A stretch of DNA of 64,000 nucleotides, taken from the NCBI RefSeq assembly GCF_006861655.1, contig NZ_SESI01000002.1, positions 408,775-472,774 of the forward strand. Reading direction: 5' to 3'. Below the pieces are notes generated by a model that worked only from the letters and a program-made list of their open reading frames with translations, was not told where the DNA came from and did no database searches. The translations under genes and the position numbers were made by a program. This document shows positions 53,116-61,281 of this stretch, one piece after another. Source of the DNA: Halonotius roseus (GTDB lineage: Archaea > Halobacteriota > Halobacteria > Halobacteriales > Haloferacaceae). How positions within the stretch are numbered: position 1 is the first letter of the stretch; each line of letters begins with the position of its first letter.

Positions 53116-53433
53116 TTACTGTCGCTGGGGAAGCTCAACGTCCTCCGGTTGGGCAACATAGAGCAGATCGATGGTCATCCCGAGGGCGACCGGCAGGCCG
53201 ATCAGGATGGCGAAGACGACCAGCGGCGAGCCGAGGTTCGGCCCCAGCCCGAGCGCGCCGGTGACCACCAGCGTCGAGAGAAAGAAGGCGATCGGCAACA
53301 GCCCAAGCGAGTAGCCGATCCAGCCGGCCTGTGTATCCAATCGGAGCCGGAAAAACCGCGTCATGACCGCCGCGAGGATCGTGTGAACGACCACAAGCCC
53401 GAAAAAGACGCCGTAGTTGATGACTGCGAGCAT
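53116..53433 (-). CDS. Small membrane protein, function unknown
   Basis: A 105-residue protein with three predicted membrane helices (VINYGVFFGLVVVHTILAA, WIGYSLGLLPIAFFLSTLVV, PLVVFAILIGLPVALGMTI) and a short charged C-terminus. No family motif is recognised. It lies tail to tail with tmk. Confidence 0.75.
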   Translation of the reverse strand: MLAVINYGVFFGLVVVHTILAAVMTRFFRLRLDTQAGWIGYSLGLLPIAFFLSTLVVTGALGLGPNLGSPLVVFAILIGLPVALGMTIDLLYVAQPEDVELPQRQ

Positions 53434-53473
53434 ACGCCGACTACGTGATGCGGACTCTTTGCGGTGTCGACTG

Positions 53474-53540
53474 GGATATTGTCGCAGTCAGAGACTGGAT
53501 ATTGTCGCAGTCAGAGACTGGATATTGTCGCAGTCAGGGA
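53474..53540. repeat. 23-bp tandem repeat before the TrkA-like gene
   Basis: ggatattgtcgcagtcagag plus act is repeated at 53474 and 53497, and a partial third copy starts at 53520 and ends near 53537. The array stops about 36 bp before the ATG at 53576, so it may overlap the promoter. The unit contains gatatt, which could serve as repeated TATA-like or operator sites. Confidence 0.85.
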
Positions 53541-53575
53541 TACAGTTATGCGGGCCGAGCGTGTTAGACAGCCAC

Positions 53576-54265
53576 ATGGAATTTGTTATCATTGGGGCCG
53601 GGCGTGTCGGCCTCCGAACCGCCCGCGTCCTCCGTGAGGAAGGCCATGATGTAACGGTAATCGAGGCTGATCCGGCGACCGCCGAGCGCGGCCGCGAGGC
53701 CGGCTTCGACGTGATCGAGGGCGACGGCTCCCGGGAGTCGGTGCTCGAATCGGCCGGCGTCGATGCGGCCGACGCGGTCGGCGCGCTGACCGGCGATCTA
53801 AACGTCAACTTTGCGGCCTGTCTGATCGGGAAACACCACGGCTGCCGGACGGTGATGCGGATCGACGAGGACTACCGCGAGAGCATCTACCAGCAGTACG
53901 CCGACGAGGTCGACGAGGTCGTCTACCCCGAGCGACTCGGCGCGATCGGCGCGAAAAACGCGCTTCTCGGGGGGTCGCTGACCGCGATCGCCGACGTTGC
54001 CCAAAATCTCCAGATCCTTCGGATCACGATCACCGAGGAGTCGCCGATCCGCGGCTACACGCTCAGCGAGGTCGCCCTCCCCTCGGAATCCCGCATCCTC
54101 GCCTTCGGCAAAGGCGACGAGCCGATGGGGATCCCGCTTCCCGACGACTCCATTGAGGCGGGCGACTCACTCGCCGTGTTGGCTGACTTCTCGGAGTTGG
54201 CAGCGGTACGCCAGCTCCTTGTCGGCGAAAAACCGGCCACCGCGGTCGCGGCGGGAGGTGCCTAA
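53576..54265 (+). CDS. trkA: TrkA-family NAD-binding potassium-transport regulator
   Basis: A 229-residue RCK protein. The Rossmann N-domain GAGRVGLRTARVLREEGHDV with EADPATAERG binds NAD(H), and GDGSRESVLESAGVDAAD is a family block. A TrkA_C domain (ITEESPIRGYTLSEV) fills the C-terminus. It regulates Trk-type potassium channels, important in salt-in organisms, but no channel gene is next to it. The stop precedes the Lrp-domain gene by 2 bp. Confidence 0.92.
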   Translation: MEFVIIGAGRVGLRTARVLREEGHDVTVIEADPATAERGREAGFDVIEGDGSRESVLESAGVDAADAVGALTGDLNVNFAACLIGKHHGCRTVMRIDEDYRESIYQQYADEVDEVVYPERLGAIGAKNALLGGSLTAIADVAQNLQILRITITEESPIRGYTLSEVALPSESRILAFGKGDEPMGIPLPDDSIEAGDSLAVLADFSELAAVRQLLVGEKPATAVAAGGA

Positions 54266-54267
54266 CG

Positions 54268-54498
54268 ATGGTGACCGCCTACGTCCTGATCAAGGCAAAC
54301 ACAAGCGAGGTCGACCGCGTCAAATCGACCATCGAGAGCTTCGAGGGGATCGAACGCGCCGATGTCGTCGCCGGCGACGTGGATTTCATCGCCACGCTAT
54401 CGGTCGACTCGCCGGCGGCGGTGAAGGATATCGTCGCCACTGGGATCGGTTCGATCGACGGGATCGAGGACACCCAGACCTACATTGCGATGACCTGA
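54268..54498 (+). CDS. Stand-alone Lrp/AsnC ligand-binding domain protein
   Basis: A 76-residue protein of one RAM/SAM domain (YVLIKANTSEVDRV, DVVAGDVDFIATL, DIVATGIGSIDGIEDTQT) with no DNA-binding part. It is cotranscribed 2 bp after trkA, an arrangement I recall in haloarchaea. It may bind an amino-acid-like ligand and act with the TrkA protein. Confidence 0.9.
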   Translation: MVTAYVLIKANTSEVDRVKSTIESFEGIERADVVAGDVDFIATLSVDSPAAVKDIVATGIGSIDGIEDTQTYIAMT

Positions 54499-54518
54499 CA
54501 GGCGACAGTCCCGTCTGC

Positions 54519-55013
54519 TCAGTTGCTGCCACCGGCCGCCCGAGCCTGTTCGAGCAGCCCCGCGACCGGGTCGGTGTAGGTGTAGCCCGGGATGATCCCC
54601 TGGACGTAGGTACCCTCGACAAAATCGATGAGCGCGGCCGCATCGTCGACGCCGCGCTCGACGTTTCGATCGGTGAGTGTGGCGGTGACGACGGCCTCGC
54701 TGCCGTCGTGGCTGACAGCTGGCGTGAGCTCTCGCTCGATGCGGAAGATCGCCCCAACGTCGGTGACACGCCGCTCGAAGGTCTCATACCAGCCGTCCTC
54801 GACGATCGGCGCGAGGTCGTCGTCGGTTACCGTACTGAGCATCGGGACGATCACCGTCACAGTGAACGAGACGCCGTCGTCGGTTGACTCGGCATCGACA
54901 ACGCCATCGAAGGCGGTCGTCGTCGAGACAAACGTTGTCTCGGCATCCGACTCCGAGTCAAACGCGCGGTGGGAGTCAACAGCGCGGGCGAGCCCATCAG
55001 GTGCGGGTGACAT
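54519..55013 (-). CDS. Conserved haloarchaeal protein (DUF5813-like), function unknown
   Basis: A 164-residue protein starting MSPAPDGLARAVDSHRAF. The sequence looks like a soluble alpha/beta fold (FDGVVDAES, GVSFTVTVIVPML, EAVVTATLTDRNV). I think it belongs to the haloarchaeal DUF5813 family, recalled and not checked. Function is unknown. Confidence 0.72.
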   Translation of the reverse strand: MSPAPDGLARAVDSHRAFDSESDAETTFVSTTTAFDGVVDAESTDDGVSFTVTVIVPMLSTVTDDDLAPIVEDGWYETFERRVTDVGAIFRIERELTPAVSHDGSEAVVTATLTDRNVERGVDDAAALIDFVEGTYVQGIIPGYTYTDPVAGLLEQARAAGGSN

Positions 55014-55272
55014 GGGATATCGAAGGGGCCGCGGCGAAAAAAGCCCTCTCTTCGGGCGGCGTCGGCGACAGCGGTGCTCGCCGAACCCGGAATCATTAAG
55101 TATTGTCCACGATTAACCACAGGTGACGCTTCGCTTTGGAGGGCCGAAGCGTCAGCGGGGACCAATCTGAGGCACTTCGCCTACGCGGGACTTTTCTTGC
55201 CGCGTGGGCGGTATTGCCTTTTCACAACACGATCAACAGAGAGCGACAGGATACCCCACTGGCACCGCCTCA
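55014..55272. other. Intergenic region with a perfect 10-bp hairpin
   Basis: TGACGCTTCG (55124-55133) pairs exactly with CGAAGCGTCA (55145-55154) around an 11-base loop. The rest looks like degenerate DNA with no supported gene. It may be debris of an integrated element next to tRNA-Leu. Confidence 0.55.
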
Positions 55273-55339
55273 TTTTAAATACCTGGAAGGTAATTATCAG
55301 ATAACGCCTGGTGCAGTTACGGTTCAGGCGGGGTCAACC
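55273..55339 (+). promoter_or_regulatory. Archaellin-type promoter and hairpin leader before the micro-archaellin
   Basis: ttttaaata (55273-55281) in the context TCATTTT matches archaellins 2-4. Transcription is predicted near 55304, directly at CGCCTG (55305-55310), which pairs perfectly with CAGGCG (55325-55330). The stem ends 9 nt before the ATG. From GGTTCAGG to the fifth codon the sequence is identical to archaellin 3 over about 30 bases. Confidence 0.8.
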
Positions 55340-55468
55340 ATGTTCAGCACGCACGCACACCGTCGGAAACGGATAGAGACGTTCGTAGTATACATCACGA
55401 TGGCGTTTGTCGCAGCCATCGTTGCAGGATACCTGTCACAGCAATTGCTCCAACTGATGGGGCTCTGA
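55340..55468 (+). CDS. Micro-archaellin: 42-residue archaellin N-terminal helix only
   Basis: The protein opens MFSTHAHRRKRIE, then FVVYITMAFVAAIVAGYL and ends LSQQLLQLMGL. It aligns along its length with the first 45 residues of archaellin 3 ([11 protein letters not shown], then [18 protein letters not shown] and so on), and the DNA is clearly homologous too. The peptidase site RG/QVGIG is replaced by RKRIE, and a stop follows the hydrophobic helix, so there is no surface domain. The promoter and 5' hairpin are intact. It could be a remnant, but the clean short frame and the kept control region suggest it is expressed. The 42-residue product would be a membrane helix resembling an archaellin H-domain. 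Confidence 0.75.
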   Translation: MFSTHAHRRKRIETFVVYITMAFVAAIVAGYLSQQLLQLMGL

Positions 55469-55560
55469 ATCGGCCGCGGTTACAACACCACCGAATCCCA
55501 TTTTTATCGCGTCGAAACCGACAGACACCGATGGCTGTCGTCTGGGTATGAACGGCGATA

Positions 55561-55739
55561 GAGGGATTCGAACTGCGAAAGACGGGATTCGAACCACGGT
55601 CGCTCCCACCACACTCATGCGAGGGAAGGGATTCGAACCACGGTCGCAGCGAAGCTGCTCCCTGTTTCGAATCCTTCCAGAACGATACGCGGCCCTCACT
55701 ATCGTTCGGGCACGCGATGCGAGGGAAGGGATTCGAACC
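55561..55739. repeat. Partial copies of the tRNA-Leu 3' end
   Basis: A 23-base block covering the tRNA 3' end and T-arm (from ATGCGAGGG to ATTCGAACC) is present at 55617-55639 and, in the tRNA, at 55717-55739, exactly 100 bp apart. A shorter T-arm block (GGGATTCGAACCACGGTCGC) occurs at 55584 and 55628, and GGGATTCGAA again near 55563. This ladder is typical of attachment-site remnants from repeated integration at a tRNA gene. Confidence 0.75.
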
Positions 55740-55802
55740 CTCGGACCCCTACGGGAGCGGGTCTTAAGCCCGCCGCTTTTGGCCTAGCTCAGCCACCCTC
55801 GC
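55719..55802 (-). tRNA. tRNA-Leu (anticodon UAA)
   Basis: An 84-nt class II tRNA. The acceptor stem is gcgaggg with ccctcgc. The anticodon stem gcggg/cccgc encloses the loop cttaaga, giving UAA. A long variable arm follows, and the T-arm has GGGTTCGAATCCC. No intron is visible. CCA is not encoded. The 3' end faces lower coordinates, toward the repeat ladder and the micro-archaellin. Confidence 0.95.
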
Positions 55803-55846
55803 GCGTCTATCCGTTCTCCGATCGCACAAAAGTCGGTTTCGATTAG

Positions 55847-56185
55847 TTACCAGTCGACGCTCAGCGTCCCGTCGCCGTGAGGATCAGGCGCGATCTCGAT
55901 GTCCTGCTCGCGGTCGATGATGTGAATCACGCCGCGATCCTTCTTTGCCGGACACAGCTCGGCGGCCCGGATGTTCTCATCGAGTTCGGATTCATCGAGA
56001 AAGTACGCTCGGGGGTTGGCAACGCCGGTTTCGAGATCAAGCTCCCAGTTGCGGGACGCCTCGGCGCATTTGCCCGCGCCAAAGCATTTGTTGGCCTCAA
56101 AGATGATCTTGTACGGTTTCTCCTCGATCGGTGGGGCATCCTCAACGGCCCCCACATCGCTCGGACGAGGGCGATCGTCACTCAT
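55847..56185 (-). CDS. Ferredoxin with three cysteines (3Fe-4S type likely)
   Basis: A 112-residue protein. A cluster block CFGAGKC at about residues 34-40 and a second cysteine site (AELCPAKKDRG) at about 78 give three cysteines in the pattern C-x5-C ... C-P. That suits a single 3Fe-4S (or incomplete 4Fe-4S) cluster. A Pro/Asp-rich N-terminus and acidic tail flank it. It is divergent from the TrpD-like gene with 90 bp between, so they may share a promoter region. Start MSDDRPRPSD at 56185. Confidence 0.85.
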   Translation of the reverse strand: MSDDRPRPSDVGAVEDAPPIEEKPYKIIFEANKCFGAGKCAEASRNWELDLETGVANPRAYFLDESELDENIRAAELCPAKKDRGVIHIIDREQDIEIAPDPHGDGTLSVDW

Positions 56186-56275
56186 GAACCAACATTGTCG
56201 CTGCGGGATCTTTCGTGTGTTGGTTTCGGCGGCATACAGCGGGAAGCTTTTGGATTCGACAGACAAACCGGTGGT

Positions 56276-57355
56276 ATGTCCAAACAGATGGCGACGTTCG
56301 GCGAGTGGCCCCTGAAACGGTTGATGACGGAGGTCTGTGGCTCCGGGCACAAATCCGCTGACGATCTCACCCGCGAGCAAGCCCTGGAGGCCTTCGAGCG
56401 GATCATCGCCGGCGAACCCGATCCGACGACGCTGGGGGCGTTCTGGCTGTCCAACCGCTGGAAGCGCAACACCCCGACCGAGCTGGCGGCCTACACCGAC
56501 CTGATGTGTGAACACGTCGACACCGCCGCGCCGGACTGCGATCCCGTCGACTGCGGTGCCAACTACGACGGCAAGGGCCGGTCGGCGATCCTCGGTGTCG
56601 GCGCGGGCGTCGTCGCCGCCGCCGCGGGCACCCCGGTCGTCGTCCACTCCGGCGACCGCGTCCCGACACAGAAACAGGACGCCTACAAACACGTTCTCGA
56701 CGAGCTCGGCGTCCCGACCGAGTTGAGCCCCCAGACCTCTGCCAAGATGGTCGATGCGACCGGGTTTGGGTTCTACTACCAGCCCGCGTTCAACCCCACC
56801 GTCGACGAGCTGTTCGATCGCCGCGATCAGATGGGCGTCCGTACCTTCGTCAACACCATCGAGACGCTGGCCAACCCCGCCGACGCCGACGTGCATCTGG
56901 GCTCGTTTTACCATCTCGCCTTTGCGAAAAAGATCGTCGAGACATTCCAGGAAAGCGAACACCACGACCTCGGCCGCGTCCTCATGTTTCAGGGGATGGA
57001 AGGCTACGACGATATCCGTCCTGGGCTCACGAAGGTTGCTGAATGGAATGCGGGCGACAGCGATGACGAAGCCACGTTCGATGATTTCGAGATCGAAACC
57101 GCCGACTACGGGATGAACTTCGACAGCGAGGATCTCCACGTCGACGACGTGGCCGCCGACTCCGCGACGATCACCGAAGCGGTGGTGGCCGGCGAGCGCG
57201 ACGACCAGTTCGCGGATGCGATCGCGCTCAACGCGGCTCTCCGGATCTACGCCCGCGAGGATGTCGACTCCCTCGATGCGGGGCTTACCGCCGCCCGCGA
57301 CGCGATCGCCGACGGGAGTGCAGCCGCCGTCCTCGATGATCTCCGGGGGTTCTGA
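56276..57355 (+). CDS. Anthranilate phosphoribosyltransferase-like protein (TrpD2 type)
   Basis: A 359-residue phosphoribosyltransferase of the TrpD fold. The N-terminal helical domain (LTREQALEAFERIIAGE), VDCGANYDGKGRSA and VVVHSGDRVP (the PRPP region) are visible, and DELGVPTELSPQ follows. The usual GNRA block of TrpD (HGNRAVSS) is altered, as in the TrpD2/YbiB branch, so tryptophan synthesis is not certain. No other trp genes are near. Start MSKQMATFG at 56276. Confidence 0.82.
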   Translation: MSKQMATFGEWPLKRLMTEVCGSGHKSADDLTREQALEAFERIIAGEPDPTTLGAFWLSNRWKRNTPTELAAYTDLMCEHVDTAAPDCDPVDCGANYDGKGRSAILGVGAGVVAAAAGTPVVVHSGDRVPTQKQDAYKHVLDELGVPTELSPQTSAKMVDATGFGFYYQPAFNPTVDELFDRRDQMGVRTFVNTIETLANPADADVHLGSFYHLAFAKKIVETFQESEHHDLGRVLMFQGMEGYDDIRPGLTKVAEWNAGDSDDEATFDDFEIETADYGMNFDSEDLHVDDVAADSATITEAVVAGERDDQFADAIALNAALRIYAREDVDSLDAGLTAARDAIADGSAAAVLDDLRGF

Positions 57356-57374
57356 TCGGTACCGGCGATCTGGA

Positions 57375-58997
57375 TCAACGGTCCTGGCGCAACAACACGA
57401 GCATCGAGAGTCCGGAGACAACCAGAAGCAACAGCGACGGCACCACAGCGTACTGATAGAAGGCGTTGGCTTGGGCGCGCCAGATCAATGTCACCAGCGT
57501 TTCAAACCCTGTTGGCCGGAGGATCAGCGTCGCCGGCAGCTCCTTCATCGTCGTCAGAAATACCAACGCGCCGCCGGCGACGATCCCAGGGGTGACCAAC
57601 GGCAGCGTGACCGTCCGAAAGGCCCGCAGTGGCGTCTCCCCGAGCGTTCGGGCGGCCTCGACGAGCTGGGGATCGACCTGCAGCGTCGAGGTGCGGATCG
57701 AGCCGACCGCCTGCGGCATAAACCGGACAACGTAGGCGAAGATCAACAGCGGCACCGTCTGGTAGATCGACGGGATGAGCGGGAGATCCAGCCCGTCGAA
57801 CCCGGTGGCGAAAAAGACCAACGCCAGCCCCAGCACGATCCCCGGAACAGCAAAGCCGACGTACGTTGCCCGCTCGAAGAGCCGCGCGGCAATGGAGTCG
57901 TCTCTGGCCGCAAGGTAGGCGACCGGGATCGAGACGATGACGGCGACGAGCGCGGCGGCGGCGGCGATGCCGACAGAGTTCGTCACCGTCGACAGTTGGA
58001 GAGCCAACTCATCGCGGGCGGTGAAATCGGCGGTCACGAGCCACAGCCCGAGGATCCACAGCGGCACGAGCAGGGCAACCCCCGCGACCGTCGCCGGCAG
58101 CAGGGTCGCCGGCCACCGCCAGACACCCAACTCGATCGGCTGTGTCTCGTCGGCCGTGCCGACGCCCTCACCGTGGCCACCGGTTTCCTCCCGCAATCGG
58201 GATTCGATGGCGAGAACGACGAGAACGATCCCCAGCAGTTGCAGCGAGAGCAGCGAGGCGTAGTCCTGACTGAACGTCTGGAACTCGACGAAGATCTGCC
58301 GGGTAAAGACGGGCAGCCGCATGATCGCCGGCGTCCCGAAATCCGACACCGCGTACAACGCCGACAGCAACGCGCCCGCGGCTATCGCCGGCCGGACGTG
58401 CGGCAGCGTCACCCGGCGGAACGCCTGCCACCGGCCGTGGTTCAGCGTCCGGGCGGCCTCCAGCAGCGTCGTATCGAACGATAACAGCCCGGCGCGGGCT
58501 GTCAGATAGACGTACGGATAGGTATAGAGTGTAATCACCAGAATCGAGCCGGGCAGACCGTAGATTTCCGGCAGTCGCTCGACCCCGAGCGGTTGGAGGA
58601 TCTCCTGAAACTCACCGCGCGGGCCGAACGCCGAGACGAACGTGAACGCGCCGATGTAGCTCGGGACGACAAGCGGGAGGGCGACGATGATCGACCAGAA
58701 CCGGCGGAACGGGAGGTCGGTCTGGACGGTCAGCCACGCCAGCGGGACGCCGATCAGGATCGAAAAGACGGTAACGCCGACCACCAACAGCAGCGTGTTT
58801 CGGAGGATCCCGATCGTCGCCGGGCGGGCAAGGAGCTCCCACGCCCGCCCGGGCTCGACGCGGACGGCTTCAAGCACCAGCCACGTCAGCGGCACCAACA
58901 GCGTCGCCGCGATCGCGCCGGCCAGCAGCATCAGCCCGACCGGGCGGTCGGCGTCGCCGTCGGCGATGGCACGGAGTCGGTCGAGACGTGAGGTCAT
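57375..58997 (-). CDS. ABC transporter permease, iron(III)/thiamine type
   Basis: A 540-residue fused permease with about 12 membrane helices and two binding-protein-dependent EAA loops (EAARTLNHGRWQAFRRVTLPHVRPAI and EAARTLGETPLRAFRTVTLPLV). This two-in-one arrangement is that of FbpB/ThiP-type iron or thiamine importers. Its substrate-binding and ATPase partners are not in the window, but the divergent iron box at 59088 supports iron. Start MTSRLDRLRA at 58997. Confidence 0.9.
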   Translation of the reverse strand: MTSRLDRLRAIADGDADRPVGLMLLAGAIAATLLVPLTWLVLEAVRVEPGRAWELLARPATIGILRNTLLLVVGVTVFSILIGVPLAWLTVQTDLPFRRFWSIIVALPLVVPSYIGAFTFVSAFGPRGEFQEILQPLGVERLPEIYGLPGSILVITLYTYPYVYLTARAGLLSFDTTLLEAARTLNHGRWQAFRRVTLPHVRPAIAAGALLSALYAVSDFGTPAIMRLPVFTRQIFVEFQTFSQDYASLLSLQLLGIVLVVLAIESRLREETGGHGEGVGTADETQPIELGVWRWPATLLPATVAGVALLVPLWILGLWLVTADFTARDELALQLSTVTNSVGIAAAAALVAVIVSIPVAYLAARDDSIAARLFERATYVGFAVPGIVLGLALVFFATGFDGLDLPLIPSIYQTVPLLIFAYVVRFMPQAVGSIRTSTLQVDPQLVEAARTLGETPLRAFRTVTLPLVTPGIVAGGALVFLTTMKELPATLILRPTGFETLVTLIWRAQANAFYQYAVVPSLLLLVVSGLSMLVLLRQDR

Positions 58998-59087
58998 CGG
59001 TTGAGAGGTAGCTGAGCGGAACCGCTCCGGCGGGACAACCGTGTCGGTTCCGGCCTGTCGGCGGTCGGATTCCAACGGATATAAGGT

Positions 59088-59101
59088 TTAGGTTTGCCTA
59101 A
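59088..59101. promoter_or_regulatory. Iron-box-like palindrome TTAGGTTTGCCTAA
   Basis: A 14-bp inverted repeat (TTAGG then CCTAA) resembling DtxR/IdeR operators. It sits between a TATA box (ggatataagg, near 59078-59086) and the predicted start at 59109, so a bound repressor would block transcription. It lies in the divergent space with the iron-type permease gene (start 58997). Confidence 0.7.
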
Positions 59102-59108
59102 CTCCGCC

Positions 59109-59642
59109 GTGAAACTGACCCGCCGCGACGCCGCCGCCGCGCTCGCCGCCCTCGGAGCCGGCGGCGCGGCCGTCGCTGTCGGTCACAACAGTGAGGACGG
59201 TCGCCGATCCGACGACGACCTCGACGAGGCGGCGATCCGCGAAACGATGGTCGCCGCCGCCGAGGTGCTGTATCCCGATGCTGTCACCGGAATCGACGAC
59301 TTTGTCACTACCTTTGTCGACAGCCGGCTGACCGGCGAAACCCACGCTGCCGGTGTCGCCGACGCGGTCGCCGCCGTCAACGACCGCGCCGAGTCGTGGT
59401 ACGACGACCGGTTTGCCGCCCTCGACGCCGACACGCGCGATTCAGTGCTCCGGGAGATGGCCGCCGACACCGCCGAACCGCGCCGCGAGGGCTCGACCGC
59501 CGAGGAAGTGCGGTACTACGTCGTCAACGAGCTGTTGCTCGCGCTGTATTCCTCACCGACCGGCGGCGAGTTGGTCGGTATCGAGAACCCACAGGGGTAC
59601 GCCGGCGGGGTCGACAGCTACCAACGGGGGCCGCAGGCGTGA
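59109..59642 (+). CDS. Gluconate 2-dehydrogenase subunit 3-family protein, Tat-exported
   Basis: A 177-residue protein. The twin-arginine signal (MKLTRRDAAAALAALGAGG) is at the start. The mature part has VAAAEVLYPDAVTGIDDFV and the C-terminal GGVDSYQRGPQ, the pattern of the small subunit of gluconate 2-dehydrogenase complexes. The start is the GTG at 59109, about 27 bp after the TATA box. A TTG at 59094 would lie inside the iron box. It overlaps the next gene by 4 bp (GTGA). Confidence 0.85.
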   Translation: MKLTRRDAAAALAALGAGGAAVAVGHNSEDGRRSDDDLDEAAIRETMVAAAEVLYPDAVTGIDDFVTTFVDSRLTGETHAAGVADAVAAVNDRAESWYDDRFAALDADTRDSVLREMAADTAEPRREGSTAEEVRYYVVNELLLALYSSPTGGELVGIENPQGYAGGVDSYQRGPQA

Positions 59643-61264
59643 GCGGGCGACCGCCAGCAGAGGATATCGCAAACAGCGCGGGCGCGACCGACCGCACCCC
59701 AGTCGACGACGCCGACGTGTGTATCGTCGGCGCGGGGCCGGCCGGCGCGCTCGTCGCCGACCGGCTGGCCGACGCCGGCCACGAGGTCGTCGTGCTCGAA
59801 GCCGGCCCGCGGTTCGATTTTGACGACCGCCTCGCCCGCCAAGAGAAGGCGATCCGACCCACCTACAGTCGCCCTGACGTGTGGGACAGCGATCCCGAAC
59901 GCGACGCTCACTCGAACTCCGGGGAGTGGTTCTACCCGCTGAACCATGCCCGCGCTCGCGGCGTCGGCGGCTCGACGCTCCACTGGCAGGGGATGGTGAT
60001 GCGGCTCCACGAGGCCGATTTCAACAGCGCAAGTGAGCGGGGTGTCGGTACTGATTGGCCCATCGACTACAGCGACCTCCGGCCGTACTACCTCGCTGCC
60101 GAGCGTGCGATCGGCGTCGCCGGCGGCGACAACCCCTTCGCGCCGCCACGCGAGGAACCCCGGCCCATGCCGGCGTTTGAACCCTCCTACAGCGACAGTC
60201 TGTTTGCGGAGGCCTGCGACGAACTCGAAATCGCCATGCATCCGGTGCCGAACGCGCGCAACTCCGAGGTCTATGACGGCCGCAGCGGGTGTGTCGGCTA
60301 CGGCACCTGCCAGCCAGTGTGTCCGTCCGGTGCGAAATACGACGGCACCGTCCATATCGAATCGGCCGAAGAGAAGGGCGTGACCGTCATCGACCGCGCG
60401 GCCGTCCAGCGGCTCGAACACGACGCCGACCGGATCACCGCCGCGACCTACGCGACGCCCGAGGGCGAACACCGGCAGGAAGCCGACACCTTCGTGATCG
60501 CCGCCGGCGGCGTCGAAACCCCGCGGCTGCTGTTGCTCTCCGAATCCGAGCAGTATCCCGAGGGGCTAGCCAACTCCAGCGGGCGGGTCGGGCAGTTCTT
60601 CATGGATCACCTCTTCGCCGGGATGGGTGGCACGCTCGACGAGCCGACCCGGCAGAACCACGTCGGCTTTCTCACCAGCGAAACCCACCAGTTCTACGAC
60701 GACGCCGACGACGAGTTTGCCCCCTTCAAACTCGAATTCTTCAACTACGCCGGCCCGTCGCCGGTCGAGATGGCCCTCACCGGCGACGACTGGGGCGACG
60801 ACCTGCTAAAGCGGCTGCAGGACGGCTACGGCACCCACATCGCCATGGGCGGGCTGGTCGAACAGCTCCCCCGCGAGGACAGCTACATCGGCCTCGACGA
60901 ATCGACGACCGACAACCACGGTAATCCGGTGCCGGATGTTCACTGGAACGTCGGCGACCGCGCGCTGCGCACCATCGAACGCGCAAACGAGATCCAGCGA
61001 TCAGTTCTCGAAGAACTCGGCGTCGAGATCGAATGGACGGCCGGCCCCGACAGCACCGGCCCGGCCTACCACCACATGGGCACGACGCGCATGAGCGACG
61101 ATCCGGCCGACGGCGTCGTCGACGCCGACTGTCGCACCCACGACCTCGACAACTGTTGGATCGCCTCCAGCTCGGTGTTTCCGACGAGCGGCGCGATGAA
61201 CCCGACGCTGACGATCGCCGCCCTCGCGCTCCGGGTCGCTGACACCGTCGATGAAGCGTTGTGA
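59639..61264 (+). CDS. GMC-family oxidoreductase, large subunit
   Basis: FAD-dependent dehydrogenase of 541 residues. The dinucleotide fold VCIVGAGPAGALVADRL, the GVGGSTLHWQGM loop and the C-terminal histidine region (AYHHMGTTRMSDD and NPTLTIAALALRVAD) are visible. A cysteine cluster GCVGYGTCQPVCPSGAKY is present. Paired with the Tat-exported small subunit, it probably oxidises a sugar or alcohol at the outer membrane face, and the pair would leave together by the Tat route. The GTG start at 59639 overlaps the small-subunit stop. Confidence 0.9.
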   Translation: MSGRPPAEDIANSAGATDRTPVDDADVCIVGAGPAGALVADRLADAGHEVVVLEAGPRFDFDDRLARQEKAIRPTYSRPDVWDSDPERDAHSNSGEWFYPLNHARARGVGGSTLHWQGMVMRLHEADFNSASERGVGTDWPIDYSDLRPYYLAAERAIGVAGGDNPFAPPREEPRPMPAFEPSYSDSLFAEACDELEIAMHPVPNARNSEVYDGRSGCVGYGTCQPVCPSGAKYDGTVHIESAEEKGVTVIDRAAVQRLEHDADRITAATYATPEGEHRQEADTFVIAAGGVETPRLLLLSESEQYPEGLANSSGRVGQFFMDHLFAGMGGTLDEPTRQNHVGFLTSETHQFYDDADDEFAPFKLEFFNYAGPSPVEMALTGDDWGDDLLKRLQDGYGTHIAMGGLVEQLPREDSYIGLDESTTDNHGNPVPDVHWNVGDRALRTIERANEIQRSVLEELGVEIEWTAGPDSTGPAYHHMGTTRMSDDPADGVVDADCRTHDLDNCWIASSSVFPTSGAMNPTLTIAALALRVADTVDEAL

Positions 61265-61281
61265 CGCCGCCACGCCGCCGC

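Noticed and set aside
55340-55468. Micro-archaellin as chance ORF
   Set aside because: Alignment with archaellin 3 in DNA and protein, plus the same promoter and hairpin, rules out chance. Decay rather than function remains possible.
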